A stretch of 64,000 nucleotides of DNA from Haloarcula litorea (lineage in GTDB: Archaea > Halobacteriota > Halobacteria > Halobacteriales > Haloarculaceae), in assembly GCF_029338195.1 (NCBI RefSeq), contig NZ_CP119781.1, positions 124,001-188,000 on the forward strand, in the 5' to 3' direction. This document shows positions 7,398 to 15,826 of the stretch, piece by piece. The notes beneath the pieces are model-generated. The model saw nothing but the letters and a program-made list of their open reading frames with translations, had not been told where the DNA came from and ran no database searches. Position 1 is the stretch's first letter. Every line of letters starts with the position of its first letter. The translations under genes and the position numbers were made by a program.

Positions 7398-8237
7398 ATG
7401 TCTATAGGATTCACTCGCCGTCTCGTCGAACTCTTGTGGTTTGGACGGCAATCAGCCGTCATTGCTCAGACATTAGTTGCAACAGTTCCTATCATTATCA
7501 CACTCCTCCTCGGTCAACAGCCAGTCTTCTTCCCTTCCTACACAACCTATCAGTTGACTATTCTTCTTGTAGTGGCGGTAAGCGTTACTGTGTCTATCAA
7601 TTTCTGGCTCTTGTCCAGGGCAGGAGCGAGTACGTATTCCCCACTCCTACATTCCCCCAACTATATTCTCAAATCAGTAGTTCTCAATCTTCTTGTCGGG
7701 TGTGTGATTGTATATATCGGATATCTTCTCTTGATATATCCAAAGACAGAGCTTATCATCCCCACGAATGATGACCTCTTGGCGGGGGGTATACTGTCAT
7801 CGATATATTCAGTCCTGTTGGCTGGTGCAAATGCCACAGCTTCCTTATCAAGGACGGACAAAAACAGGAAGAAAAATTTGATTGACAGATTTCTCTCGGA
7901 GTGTCAAAAGCTACAGTCCTCAGCAAAGGGGGCAATCGAAGCAGACACCGACGCTATCGACGGGGCCGTACTCTCACTCAAAACTGAGTTCTCTAACGAG
8001 CCTATGCATGATGCCTTGGAAGTTGAGCAACGTCTTAATGAGTGGTATGAGGAATTTCAGAAGTATAACACAGGCGGCCAACGAAAAATGGTTGGTGCGG
8101 ATGTTGGTTCGGTTACTGAAATGAACGAAAAGTGGGAGACACTCAGTGAACAATATCAGTTTGTGAGGAAGCAATTAAGTGACATGCAGACCTCGGCCTT
8201 TAACAGCGTCACAAATGGCCAACAGAGCAACGATTGA
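7398..8237 (+). CDS. four-TM membrane protein, first gene of SMC-linked operon
   Basis: A 279-residue protein with four clear hydrophobic segments, at residues about 20-42, 51-74, 88-113 and 125-150, followed by a hydrophilic cytosolic tail of about 130 residues rich in helices. It lacks a cleavable signal and known enzymatic motifs. The DNA is clearly AT-richer than its neighbours and uses codons with A/T third bases, a sign of recent transfer. A GGAGGACCTCC palindrome lies 20 nt upstream of the ATG. It is the head of a four-gene block with overlapping junctions ending in an SMC-like ATPase. By analogy with defence operons, the membrane protein could be the effector that damages the membrane on activation; this is inference only. 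Confidence 0.7.
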   Translation: MSIGFTRRLVELLWFGRQSAVIAQTLVATVPIIITLLLGQQPVFFPSYTTYQLTILLVVAVSVTVSINFWLLSRAGASTYSPLLHSPNYILKSVVLNLLVGCVIVYIGYLLLIYPKTELIIPTNDDLLAGGILSSIYSVLLAGANATASLSRTDKNRKKNLIDRFLSECQKLQSSAKGAIEADTDAIDGAVLSLKTEFSNEPMHDALEVEQRLNEWYEEFQKYNTGGQRKMVGADVGSVTEMNEKWETLSEQYQFVRKQLSDMQTSAFNSVTNGQQSND

Positions 8238-8769
8238 CCCTGTCGAGGAAGGCGAAACTGTCGAATTTCATCCGGAAGGAGTTGCTCTGTTCACGCCGAA
8301 TAGTTCGTGCTATGGGATGTCGCTTTCCGAGATCGTGAATGAGGTACAACCACACGTTACCAATTACGGAGATAGTGTGATTCTTGAGCCTCATGCTGGG
8401 TGTCTCTCTCAAGCTATTGAAGGAGGAATTGATGACCACCGTCTTCTATACGAGAACAGCATCTGGCTGATCGACTGTGACTGTGTAGTTGAACAAGACT
8501 TATTCTCGGACTTCAAGTACCTCATACGCACGTTTCCGTGGGAAGGGAATGTCATAATCTGGGTGGACTCTCAGATTCACGATTTAACCGATGCCGATGA
8601 GACCGAACTTGAGACCTTCTCAACTAAGCCAGACATTGTCTATAGTGAGCAACGCCTACTCACTAAGGTTGAAGACTACTTGGAGTACAGCGCTAACCCC
8701 ACCTTTGGCTGTGGGAGCATCATCGAGTGGAGGAATGAAGTTCATCGAATCCAGAACAGCCTAGGATAA
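8215..8769 (+). CDS. unknown protein of SMC-linked operon
   Basis: A 184-residue protein starting at the ATG at 8215 (MANRATIDPV), overlapping the upstream gene by 23 nt. An earlier in-frame ATG at 8179 would add 12 unlikely residues. It has two hydrophobic strand-like stretches (GDSVILEPHAG; NSIWLIDCDCVVEQDLF, later GNVIIWVDSQ), suggesting an alpha/beta fold with Asp-rich strand ends. The IWLIDCDC and VIIWVDSQ pattern is reminiscent of nucleotide-binding or PIN/Toprim-like folds, but no diagnostic motif could be confirmed. Cysteines at four positions do not form a zinc pattern. It is coupled to the next gene (stop TAA 8767-8769 overlaps ATG 8769). Confidence 0.65.
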   Translation: MANRATIDPVEEGETVEFHPEGVALFTPNSSCYGMSLSEIVNEVQPHVTNYGDSVILEPHAGCLSQAIEGGIDDHRLLYENSIWLIDCDCVVEQDLFSDFKYLIRTFPWEGNVIIWVDSQIHDLTDADETELETFSTKPDIVYSEQRLLTKVEDYLEYSANPTFGCGSIIEWRNEVHRIQNSLG

Positions 8770-9692
8770 TGTCACGAAACTGGAGAGCCCCCGAACGAGT
8801 GGGCGAGCAACTCGGTCTCTCAGGCGACGATCTCTCCAGCTTCTTGTCCATTATTCGCGAGGTCCATCAGGAGCAACGAAACGCAGACTCATATGATCTC
8901 AGCAATGATTATTTTGAGTTTCTCAACAGCGAGGTCTTCTCTCATCATCGTGTGGTCGGATATCTTCAAGAAAAAGATATTGCGGAAGAGACGATAGCCA
9001 CGTTTCGGGAGGGCGCCGTTGATATTGAAGGTGCGTTCGACTCCTCGTATAAACTCAAGTACAGGCTTGACCAGATCGTGGACTTCGTACTTCTCATTAA
9101 ATTGGTTCGGGATTACCTCGATTACACGGGGAACGACAGTCTGGAGCCAAGCAACCGTCTTCATTATTTGGTGTACCTCACGAACAACGAGCTAAAGGAA
9201 ACACCAGTCCATTCCGCCCGCCACCAACGGACAGACCTTGGCTCGTTGGAGTTCACGGGTTATCGGTACACATTCCGCAAAAAAGAGGACGGACTACACT
9301 CGACACGGCTCTCTCGTGACAAGGACAGGCTACTAGCTTGGACGTTGTTTGAACAAAAAGTGAGCAATGAGTACGACCCAAATCAGTACACGCCATTCGA
9401 ACTCCAGTTGGGGAGTTCTGGGGAGATGATTACAATGAGGTATAATTCAAAATTCGATGGGCTGAGGAAGGCAGAGAGTGACCTACTTCGAGAATGGGTC
9501 ATCAGTCAAAGAGACATCATAGAGCGTTTCGGGGATATGCCAATCGATGAACTAAAAGACCATGTCACAAGCATTAATGAGTTTTCTACGACCCCGAATG
9601 GTCGCGTGCTACTGACTGGACGTCCTCGGTTCTTCGATCCTGAAGAGGGGGATATACTCAGTACTATTGCAGGGGGGATGCAAATTGCCTGA
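8769..9692 (+). CDS. unknown 307-residue protein of SMC-linked operon
   Basis: A 307-residue, largely helical, charged protein with no recognised motif. The N-terminal region (1-130) is helical with a short hydrophobic segment (DQIVDFVLLIKLVRDYL). The C-terminal third contains a possible winged-helix or kleisin-like end (MPIDELKDHVTSINEF...GRVLLTGRPRFF). In SMC-type complexes the gene just upstream of the ATPase often encodes the non-SMC bridging subunit, and the position here fits that role. It overlaps the ATPase gene by 8 to 26 nt depending on the start chosen downstream. The DNA is AT-rich like the rest of the cassette. Confidence 0.65.
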   Translation: MSRNWRAPERVGEQLGLSGDDLSSFLSIIREVHQEQRNADSYDLSNDYFEFLNSEVFSHHRVVGYLQEKDIAEETIATFREGAVDIEGAFDSSYKLKYRLDQIVDFVLLIKLVRDYLDYTGNDSLEPSNRLHYLVYLTNNELKETPVHSARHQRTDLGSLEFTGYRYTFRKKEDGLHSTRLSRDKDRLLAWTLFEQKVSNEYDPNQYTPFELQLGSSGEMITMRYNSKFDGLRKAESDLLREWVISQRDIIERFGDMPIDELKDHVTSINEFSTTPNGRVLLTGRPRFFDPEEGDILSTIAGGMQIA

Positions 9693-11838
9693 ATTGAATC
9701 CTATTGAAGAAATTGAGTCCCGTCTTGAGGATGAAGAATCACTGGACGAGGAGCAGGTAGACGAGTTTCTGGACTTTGTCTCCGAACACTACTCTGAACT
9801 CTCATACGGACCGAGATCGGTGAAGCTGCGAAGTTTGTCAGCCCAATCATTCCAGAACATTTCAAGCAGATCTGTCTATTTCGGTGGAGAGAGTAAAATC
9901 ATCCATGGGTTGAATTCGCAAGGGAAGACTAGTTTCATAAATGCGATACAGTTCAACCTCCTTGGACTCCCAGATGACAAGCAGGCCCACCGAATGACGG
10001 AGTTGATTCGAGATGGGGCCGACGAATTGTATACGCGCGGAGAGTGGGTTACCAACACCTCGTCATTCCTGATAGACAGGAGCATGACGAGGCGAGGTCG
10101 AGGCGGGGGGCTGTATGACTATGATGAGCCTACTATCACAGAAACGTCGGGGGAAGATGTAGTTCCTCCTGAAGAGCGTGATGTTCCTCAGGATAGACAT
10201 AACCAGCCGAGTGAGGTTTTCGAGCGAATAGGCATCTTGCCGTTCGTGAACCGAGGATACGAAGTCTATGAATTGATGTCACTGTATTTCCTGATGCCAC
10301 ACGACTTCCTCCACTTCCTCAATTGGTCGAAAGCACCTGAAGTGATTGACATCAGTTTCGGAATCTATCTTACAAACGTACTAAATGCAATCGAGAATTG
10401 GCGGGAACAGGAAGCCGATATCTCTAATGAAATGGCGGAGGCCCCGAGCCAAATTGAGCAATTGGAACATGAGTTAGAAGACGCTCGGGAGAGACTAACT
10501 ACGTTTCAGCGTCAGAGAGAACAGCTGGAGAATCAAATAGCAAGCAAGACCGAACGTCTTGAATCGCTCAAACAAGGCTCAAATGCCGAAGAGCGGCTGA
10601 ACGAACTGCGGTCACGTATTGGCGTCTTACAGTCTAAACGTGCCGACTTGAAGACGCAGCGGGCAGAAAAAGTCTCGGAGCTGGGGGAAACTGAGCGTAA
10701 GATCCAGCGATACGAAGACTCCGAGCTGATTGACGATATCGGAGATATCGGTGAAGAACTTCGCTCACTGATGACTGTACCAGACCGATGCCCTGTCTGT
10801 ACGAATACAGTGGACGGTACGCAGCGTGAGCGCCTTCTGCGAGACCAGCAATGCCCTCTTTGCGATAAGGATGTTGATGATGAACTCATTCGTGTCGAAA
10901 AGGAGCATCAACCAGACGGTTCAGTATTCGACAGACGAGAAGAGCAGCGTGAGGAACTGGAGGAGTTAGAGGCACAGAGAGACGATCTTGAATACGAGAT
11001 TGAGCAGCTAGAACAGCAGATCCAATCCACAGAAGAAGAAATTGAGGAGGTGAGGGAAGATATTGAGGAGCAGGACTTCGAGGACGTGATTCAGCAAAGA
11101 GAGACACTAGAGCAAGAAATCCGAGATCTCCGCGAAGAAGCGGCTAGTACCGAGGTTGATATCGAATCAACTGAGAATGACATAGAACGACTGGAATACG
11201 AACTCCGTGCCAACCACCATCTAGCCGACCTCTTGGAAGAGCGTAGAGAATTGGACGAAGCGCTGGAAACGTTACACGGCATCGTGTATAGAGTGAGGAA
11301 AGACCAGCGAAGGGAACTCAAAGCAAGGCTCCGTGAGGAGATGGAAGAAGAGATTCTGCCTAAGTTTGAGCGTGGGACTTTCGCCGAAGCGAGGGGCGTC
11401 ACCTTTGATTCAGAAAACAACTTCCATTTCACGCTTCACTCTCCGGAACAACAGTTCAAATCTAATAGAGCAGAGCGTGAAACTGCTGAAGCAACGCTCC
11501 ACTCATTACTCTTCCACTCGGCGGTACTGAACCTTCTCACAGAAGAGTCGAATGCACCGGCGATTCGGATGCTGACAATTGATTCTCCCATGACGAATGA
11601 CATGGATGAGAACAATCGCCACGACGTGACTAACCTGCTTACGAGCCTCCCCGAATATCTGGACGAGTACCAGATAATCATATCTATGGCCGAGTCGGAT
11701 TCGTCCCTCATGAGAAGGCTCGAACAGAGCCGCATCTCAATGAAGGAGTTCAGCAAAGCGGGGGAAGGCGACCGTGAGGAATCCGAGAGTATGGGAAGTG
11801 ATGAAGAGAATTCTGCGGGCAGTGGGGTGGCTACCTAA
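9667..11838 (+). CDS. SMC/Rad50-like ATPase with zinc hook
   Basis: 723 residues from a TTG at 9667. An alternative TTG at 9685 has a G-rich stretch (9672-9677) at ribosome-binding distance. The Walker A GLNSQGKTS is at residues 81-89, and a coiled coil covers about 255-365. Two CxxC motifs (CPVC 375-378, CPLC 396-399) form a zinc-hook-like turn, and a second coiled coil covers about 420-560. The Walker B region, MLTIDSPM, is around 635-642. The residue after the Walker B Asp is Ser rather than Glu, as in several defence-associated Rad50-like ATPases, so hydrolysis may be altered. The ABC signature is not canonical. It probably senses DNA ends or invading DNA and drives the membrane and unknown partners upstream. 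The organisation recalls Lamassu- or Wadjet-like loci but does not match them by gene content. Confidence 0.8.
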   Translation: MQGGCKLPELNPIEEIESRLEDEESLDEEQVDEFLDFVSEHYSELSYGPRSVKLRSLSAQSFQNISSRSVYFGGESKIIHGLNSQGKTSFINAIQFNLLGLPDDKQAHRMTELIRDGADELYTRGEWVTNTSSFLIDRSMTRRGRGGGLYDYDEPTITETSGEDVVPPEERDVPQDRHNQPSEVFERIGILPFVNRGYEVYELMSLYFLMPHDFLHFLNWSKAPEVIDISFGIYLTNVLNAIENWREQEADISNEMAEAPSQIEQLEHELEDARERLTTFQRQREQLENQIASKTERLESLKQGSNAEERLNELRSRIGVLQSKRADLKTQRAEKVSELGETERKIQRYEDSELIDDIGDIGEELRSLMTVPDRCPVCTNTVDGTQRERLLRDQQCPLCDKDVDDELIRVEKEHQPDGSVFDRREEQREELEELEAQRDDLEYEIEQLEQQIQSTEEEIEEVREDIEEQDFEDVIQQRETLEQEIRDLREEAASTEVDIESTENDIERLEYELRANHHLADLLEERRELDEALETLHGIVYRVRKDQRRELKARLREEMEEEILPKFERGTFAEARGVTFDSENNFHFTLHSPEQQFKSNRAERETAEATLHSLLFHSAVLNLLTEESNAPAIRMLTIDSPMTNDMDENNRHDVTNLLTSLPEYLDEYQIIISMAESDSSLMRRLEQSRISMKEFSKAGEGDREESESMGSDEENSAGSGVAT

Positions 11839-11998
11839 TATTCAAGATACGGATGTGTCGGTAAAGTGTCTCTAAGACTGCAAAAGACGAAGCGAAGATG
11901 GCCTGAATGATTCGATAAGTGAACTGCGCGACGACGAACATAAAGTAAAGTGTAGTAATCGCTGTGCCTGGATGATCTAGTTCACACACTCGACTAGC
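11839..11998. other. AT-rich intergenic tail of the SMC cassette
   Basis: About 160 nt without a gene. The composition remains AT-rich to about 11995, then switches to the GC-rich leader of the TFB gene. The right border of the inserted cassette is therefore near 11.99 kb. No inverted terminal repeat was seen. Confidence 0.4.
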
Positions 11999-11999
11999 G

Positions 12000-12027
12000 T
12001 TTATTGCCCCCTCAATGGGTGAGGGGC
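12000..12027 (+). promoter_or_regulatory. covarying leader hairpin, copy 3
   Basis: TTTATT is followed by GCCCC (12006-12010) pairing with GGGGC (12023-12027) around the 12-nt loop CTCAATGGGTGA. The TFB start is 39 nt downstream. Confidence 0.7.
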
Positions 12028-12065
12028 TCGCTGTACTGGCGGGTTCCCGAAACACGGTGAGAACG

Positions 12066-12992
12066 ATGGCAACTAGAGACATCTACGAGAGCGGATTCGA
12101 CGAAGACGTCCGAACGGAGTCGAGCGCGAACCAATGTCCCGAGTGTGACGGCCGGGTCACCACGAACACGGTCGAAACGGTCTGCGAGGACTGTGGCCTG
12201 GTCATCGACGAACAGCGCATCGATCACGGGCCGGAGTGGCGGGCGTACGACGACGAGAAGCGCGAGCGAACGGGTGCTCCACTCACTGCGGCCCGCCACG
12301 ATCGCGGCCTGTCGACGGAGATCGGTCGCGGTACCGACGCGAAAGGGAACGAACTCTCGGGGCAGAAGCGACGGCGACTCGCGCGGATGCGCCGTGAGCA
12401 GACCCGGGGGCGCTGGCGGTCGAAAGCGGAACGAAATCTCGCCCACGGACTGGGCGAGGTGCGTCGGTTGGCGAGTGCGCTCGAACTCTCTGATTCGGTC
12501 CGCGACCAGGCGTGTCAGCTCTTCCGGAGCGCTCAGAACGAGGATCTGCTTCGGGGCAGATCCATCGAGGCCATCGCCGCGGCCAGCGTCTACGGAGCCT
12601 GCCGGTGCAACGGCCTCTCGCGGTTGGTGGGCGAGGTCAGTGAGATGGCCCGCGTCGCGGAGTCTCGAGTCACGAACGCGTACAAAACGCTGAACGAAGA
12701 GCTGGGCCTCCCCGCTGAACCCGTCTCCCCCAGCATGTTCGTGCCGCGCCTCGCCTCGGATCTCGAGTGCGCGGACGAGATCCGACAGCGGGCCCGAGCC
12801 CTCGCGGAACAGGCCGAGGAGCGCGGCGTCACGACGGGCGTCCATCCGGCCGGGTTCGCAGCGGCCTGCCTCTACAAGGCCGGTCGCGAAGAGGGGCGAT
12901 GGTTGACGCAATCCGAGGCCGCGGACGTGGCGAACGCCTCGAAGGCGACCGTCCGGGCACACCGGGATACGTTGGAGGAACAGGTCGCCTGA
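12066..12992 (+). CDS. tfb: transcription initiation factor TFB (TFIIB homologue)
   Basis: A 308-residue protein. The N-terminal zinc ribbon, CPECDGRVTTNTVETVCEDC (about residues 24-43), is followed by a linker containing the B-finger region (DHGPEWRAYDDEKRERTGAPLT). Two cyclin-like repeats cover about 110-205 and 210-305. It recruits RNA polymerase to TBP-bound promoters via the BRE. Haloarchaea carry many TFBs with different promoter preferences; a plasmid-encoded copy can switch a specific gene set. The ATG at 12066 is chosen because the frame upstream crosses the leader hairpin. It heads the block of hairpin-led orphan genes. The length is normal and no motif is missing. Confidence 0.92.
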   Translation: MATRDIYESGFDEDVRTESSANQCPECDGRVTTNTVETVCEDCGLVIDEQRIDHGPEWRAYDDEKRERTGAPLTAARHDRGLSTEIGRGTDAKGNELSGQKRRRLARMRREQTRGRWRSKAERNLAHGLGEVRRLASALELSDSVRDQACQLFRSAQNEDLLRGRSIEAIAAASVYGACRCNGLSRLVGEVSEMARVAESRVTNAYKTLNEELGLPAEPVSPSMFVPRLASDLECADEIRQRARALAEQAEERGVTTGVHPAGFAAACLYKAGREEGRWLTQSEAADVANASKATVRAHRDTLEEQVA

Positions 12993-13100
12993 GGCAGCCT
13001 ACTGTTTCTCCGTCTGTATTGCATATCGTTCGACCCACGCTACGATTTAAACACGAAGACGAGCGAAGTTCTCTGTAGACTACTCTGTAAGCTAACCCAC

Positions 13101-14330
13101 CTAAAGAGGCGGACTTTCACCATGGACTCCCGCTCTAACCGAATCTGGTACGGGTTTGACCCCGTTCGCGTTCAGCATCCCGGTGTTCAAGCGCACGCCT
13201 ACGGGTGCGCCTCCTTCGCCGCCAGTTTGGTTGCGAAGGAGTCGATAGCCGATGTTCTTCGCTGCGTTGTAGTCCGCGTGGTTCTCGTATCCACAGGACT
13301 GACAGCGGAAGGTGTCCTGCGACGGGCGGTTGTCCTCGTGGGTGAACCCACACGACGAGCACCGTCGGGACGTGTTCTTCGGGTTTACCTGCTTAACCTG
13401 AATCCCGCGTCCCTCGGCCTTGTACGAGACGTAGTCGTACAGACGATTGAATGCCCACTCATGGAACTGGCGGGCGTCGGGCATCCGATCGCGGATATCC
13501 GTCAGGTCCTCGAAGGCGATAACCGTACAACCACTCTCGCTCGCTTCAGCGAGGATGTCGTTCGCGATACGGTGAAGATACTGCTCGAAGCGCCCCGTCT
13601 CCTTGCGTCCGACCGCTTGGACGTTCTCGTGGGCCCACCGCGAACCACACTCCTGCAGCGATTTGCGGCGCTGGACGTACTCCGTTCGCCAGTGGTTGAG
13701 TTCGTCGGCAGACCAGAACGCGCCAGTCGAGGTGACGGCGATGTTCTCGATCCCGAGGTCCACACCGAGAACCGTTCCGTTCTCGGCCGGTTTGGGATCG
13801 TCCACGTCCGCCTTTGTTCGGACGTGGAGGTAGAAGTCACCACGGCGATAGTGGAGTGTCGCGCCTGTCGTCTCCCATCGTTCAGAACGCAGGTACTTCG
13901 AGTGGGGCGTGTCACGAGTCTTGTCGGGCAAGACGTACTCGGCGGTGACACGCCCATCGACGGTAGACAACACGGCGTGGTCGTCATGGAACGTGGCGTT
14001 GCGCTGGTTGTATTCGCAGAACGGCGAGGAGAACGTCGGAATCGAAGCGTACTCGCCGTTCTTCCACTCGGCGACGACGCTCTTAAGCGCGTCAACAGCA
14101 CGGTTACGAGCCGATTGGACGTGGTTGCTGTGGAGTCGCGTCTGCTCGCGAACCTCGTCATAGGTCATCTCATGCAGGACGGACGAACGGGTTTCAGCCC
14201 ATTCGCCGTCCCACGCAGCGTCCACGACGTAATTGGCCGCCCACAGGAACTCGTCAATCGTCTCGTGAAGCAAGTCCGCCTGCTCGTCGGTCACCTCAAG
14301 TTTGACCGGGACAGTTCGACGGACCTCCAT
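13101..14330 (-). CDS. tnpB: TnpB (IS200/IS605-type OrfB), RNA-guided nuclease
   Basis: 409 residues from the ATG at 14330. It has a RuvC-like nuclease with D191 in VLGVDLG, E274 in FEDLTDIR and D353 in ADYNAAKNI. The zinc ribbon CSSC...CQSC (324-327 and 343-346) lies before the last Asp, as in active TnpB proteins. No TnpA recombinase is adjacent, so the element is of the IS1341 type, moved in trans if at all. The guide (omega) RNA would derive from the 3' end, near 13.08-13.15 kb. It sits between the TFB gene and a zinc-ribbon protein, and may have displaced the leader of the latter. All catalytic residues are present. Confidence 0.9.
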   Translation of the reverse strand: MEVRRTVPVKLEVTDEQADLLHETIDEFLWAANYVVDAAWDGEWAETRSSVLHEMTYDEVREQTRLHSNHVQSARNRAVDALKSVVAEWKNGEYASIPTFSSPFCEYNQRNATFHDDHAVLSTVDGRVTAEYVLPDKTRDTPHSKYLRSERWETTGATLHYRRGDFYLHVRTKADVDDPKPAENGTVLGVDLGIENIAVTSTGAFWSADELNHWRTEYVQRRKSLQECGSRWAHENVQAVGRKETGRFEQYLHRIANDILAEASESGCTVIAFEDLTDIRDRMPDARQFHEWAFNRLYDYVSYKAEGRGIQVKQVNPKNTSRRCSSCGFTHEDNRPSQDTFRCQSCGYENHADYNAAKNIGYRLLRNQTGGEGGAPVGVRLNTGMLNANGVKPVPDSVRAGVHGESPPL

Positions 14331-14474
14331 ACAGCTCACAACTCGATCTATGCTTAAATGTATTAATATAGTCCGGTGGAGAATGGAGCCTTCCACCGAC
14401 AACGGCAGTAGCGTAGGCAAGCGAACACACTCCTTCTCTCAGCTGCGGGGATCGGTTTCCAGAGGGTTGTATCT

Positions 14475-15371
14475 ATGAACGGTCGTTACTCCGACTTTGA
14501 GGAACTACGGCCGACCGGCGAGGCGTCCCACATTCCGGACACGAGGCTGGACGACGGCTGTGAGGGTGCCCCCCGGCGGCAACGCGTCGCGACGAGCTCT
14601 GGTGGCTACCCCGATGCGCCGACGGTAACCGACGGCGAGTGCCGGTCCTGTGGGGCGTCAGTCCCAGACGGCCAGACGAAATGCCGGTTCTGTCTCTCTA
14701 ACCATCTCGGAAGTGACGCCACTAGCACGAACGAGGCAGCGTCGACGACGTGCCTCGGCATCGTCCACCTGGTCGTCGAGTCGACCACGTTCTACGGCGC
14801 CGTGGCGAAGGGCGGCGCGGCGGCGAACCTCCTCTCCGCTAACGAGGCGGAGCCGGCCGTCGACGACTATACGCTCATCTACGATCTCGACGAGGCGCCG
14901 GCGCGCCAGCTGGCCGAGCAATGGCCCTCACTCCCCGACGCGGTACAGGTGTCGTCAGCGGAGGGAGAGCGGCTTCTCAGTGCCGCCCGTGACCGGACTG
15001 GGTGGCACGGGCAGGAAGCGCCGGAGCGTCAGGAGCAGGCCACGACGCGGCTCTACGACCAGCGTGGGGACGGCATCCGCGACGCGTCGCGTCTCGACGC
15101 GGTCCTCGACGACGCCGTCGACGCGGTGTGGCTGGTTCCAGCGATAGCGCTGACCGAATCCGCCGGCGAAGCTGGGGCTGATCGGCAGGCGTCGTCGGTA
15201 CCGACGTCGCAGGAACTCGACTGTGAAACCTGTGGACGGGGGACCGACCATCGGTTCAAGACCCGCGAGTCGGTCCCGGATGCGGCGTGGACGGGCCAAC
15301 CGATCTGGGAGTGCCGGGTGTGTGGCTCGGGTCGCTACGGGCCGAGTCCATCGACGCACCGTTCGTCTTAA
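14475..15371 (+). CDS. zinc-ribbon protein of plasmid orphan block
   Basis: A 298-residue protein with two zinc-binding regions. CRSCGASVPDGQTKCRFC lies at about residues 56-73, and a C-terminal CETC...CRVC pair at about 250-283. Between them is an alpha/beta-looking domain (CLGIVHLVVESTTFYGAVAKGG; DYTLIYDLDEAPARQL; AVDAVWLVPAIALTES). The function is unknown, and no catalytic motif stands out. Unlike its neighbours it lacks a recognisable leader hairpin, perhaps because of the TnpB element just upstream. Its stop codon overlaps the left arm of inverted-repeat copy 2. Confidence 0.65.
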   Translation: MNGRYSDFEELRPTGEASHIPDTRLDDGCEGAPRRQRVATSSGGYPDAPTVTDGECRSCGASVPDGQTKCRFCLSNHLGSDATSTNEAASTTCLGIVHLVVESTTFYGAVAKGGAAANLLSANEAEPAVDDYTLIYDLDEAPARQLAEQWPSLPDAVQVSSAEGERLLSAARDRTGWHGQEAPERQEQATTRLYDQRGDGIRDASRLDAVLDDAVDAVWLVPAIALTESAGEAGADRQASSVPTSQELDCETCGRGTDHRFKTRESVPDAAWTGQPIWECRVCGSGRYGPSPSTHRSS

Positions 15372-15408
15372 CCAACAAAATGGCTATATGATTCTCAATG
15401 TTGGTTAA
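15368..15408. repeat. TTAACCAACA inverted repeat, copy 2
   Basis: TTAACCAACA (15368-15377) and TGTTGGTTAA (15399-15408) have a 21-nt spacer. The left arm overlaps the stop codon of the upstream zinc-ribbon gene. Confidence 0.85.
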
Positions 15409-15448
15409 TAGGCGCACTCAGTTCCACAGCTACCCGCAGCCGGAGAGG

Positions 15449-15477
15449 TTTCTCTGCGCCGTGAATCGGCGAGGCGC
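15449..15477 (+). promoter_or_regulatory. covarying leader hairpin, copy 4
   Basis: TTTCTCT is followed by GCGCC (15456-15460) pairing with GGCGC (15473-15477) around the 12-nt loop GTGAATCGGCGA. The start codon is only 6 nt downstream. Confidence 0.6.
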
Positions 15478-15482
15478 TTCAA

Positions 15483-15671
15483 ATGGACCCACGCAACACA
15501 CCCGGATATCGACTGCATCGCTCACTCACCAATCTCAAGCGCATCGAGACGGCCGGACTCGACGACGCAGATCAGGAGCGGATCGAGGCAGCGAGAGCTC
15601 TCCTGCAGGACGTGAGTCTGCTCACCCAACCGCAACACAGCGGGGACGCCGATACACAGATCGAGTCCTGA
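15483..15671 (+). CDS. small helical protein, unknown function
   Basis: A 62-residue protein, MDPRNTPGYRLHRSLTNLKRIETAGL and onward, with two predicted helices separated by a turn and an acidic tail. It has no cysteines. It follows inverted-repeat copy 2 and a leader hairpin, so it is an independently controlled unit. The start ATG at 15483 is 6 nt behind the hairpin. The small size and strong promoter context fit a regulator or antitoxin-like protein, but nothing in the sequence proves that. Confidence 0.55.
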   Translation: MDPRNTPGYRLHRSLTNLKRIETAGLDDADQERIEAARALLQDVSLLTQPQHSGDADTQIES

Positions 15672-15715
15672 TCGACGTCGCAGGCCGGAATTCGGGTATC
15701 TCGTTCCAGAGGCTG

Positions 15716-15744
15716 TTTATTGCCCCCCAGAAGGGGTGCGGGGG
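15716..15744 (+). promoter_or_regulatory. covarying leader hairpin, copy 5
   Basis: TTTATT is followed by CCCCC (15723-15727) pairing with GGGGG (15740-15744), with the 12-nt loop CAGAAGGGGTGC. It precedes the interrupted gene that starts at 15766. Confidence 0.7.
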
Positions 15745-15826
15745 AGAGAACCCCGAGGCCAACAGATGACCCACCTCACTGAACAATTCCATATTACCGA
15801 AAAGTAACAACGAAGGTGAATCACAA

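Noticed and set aside
13122-14357. Plus-strand frame of 411 codons opposite the first TnpB
   Set aside because: Antisense shadow of a TnpB with intact catalytic motifs.
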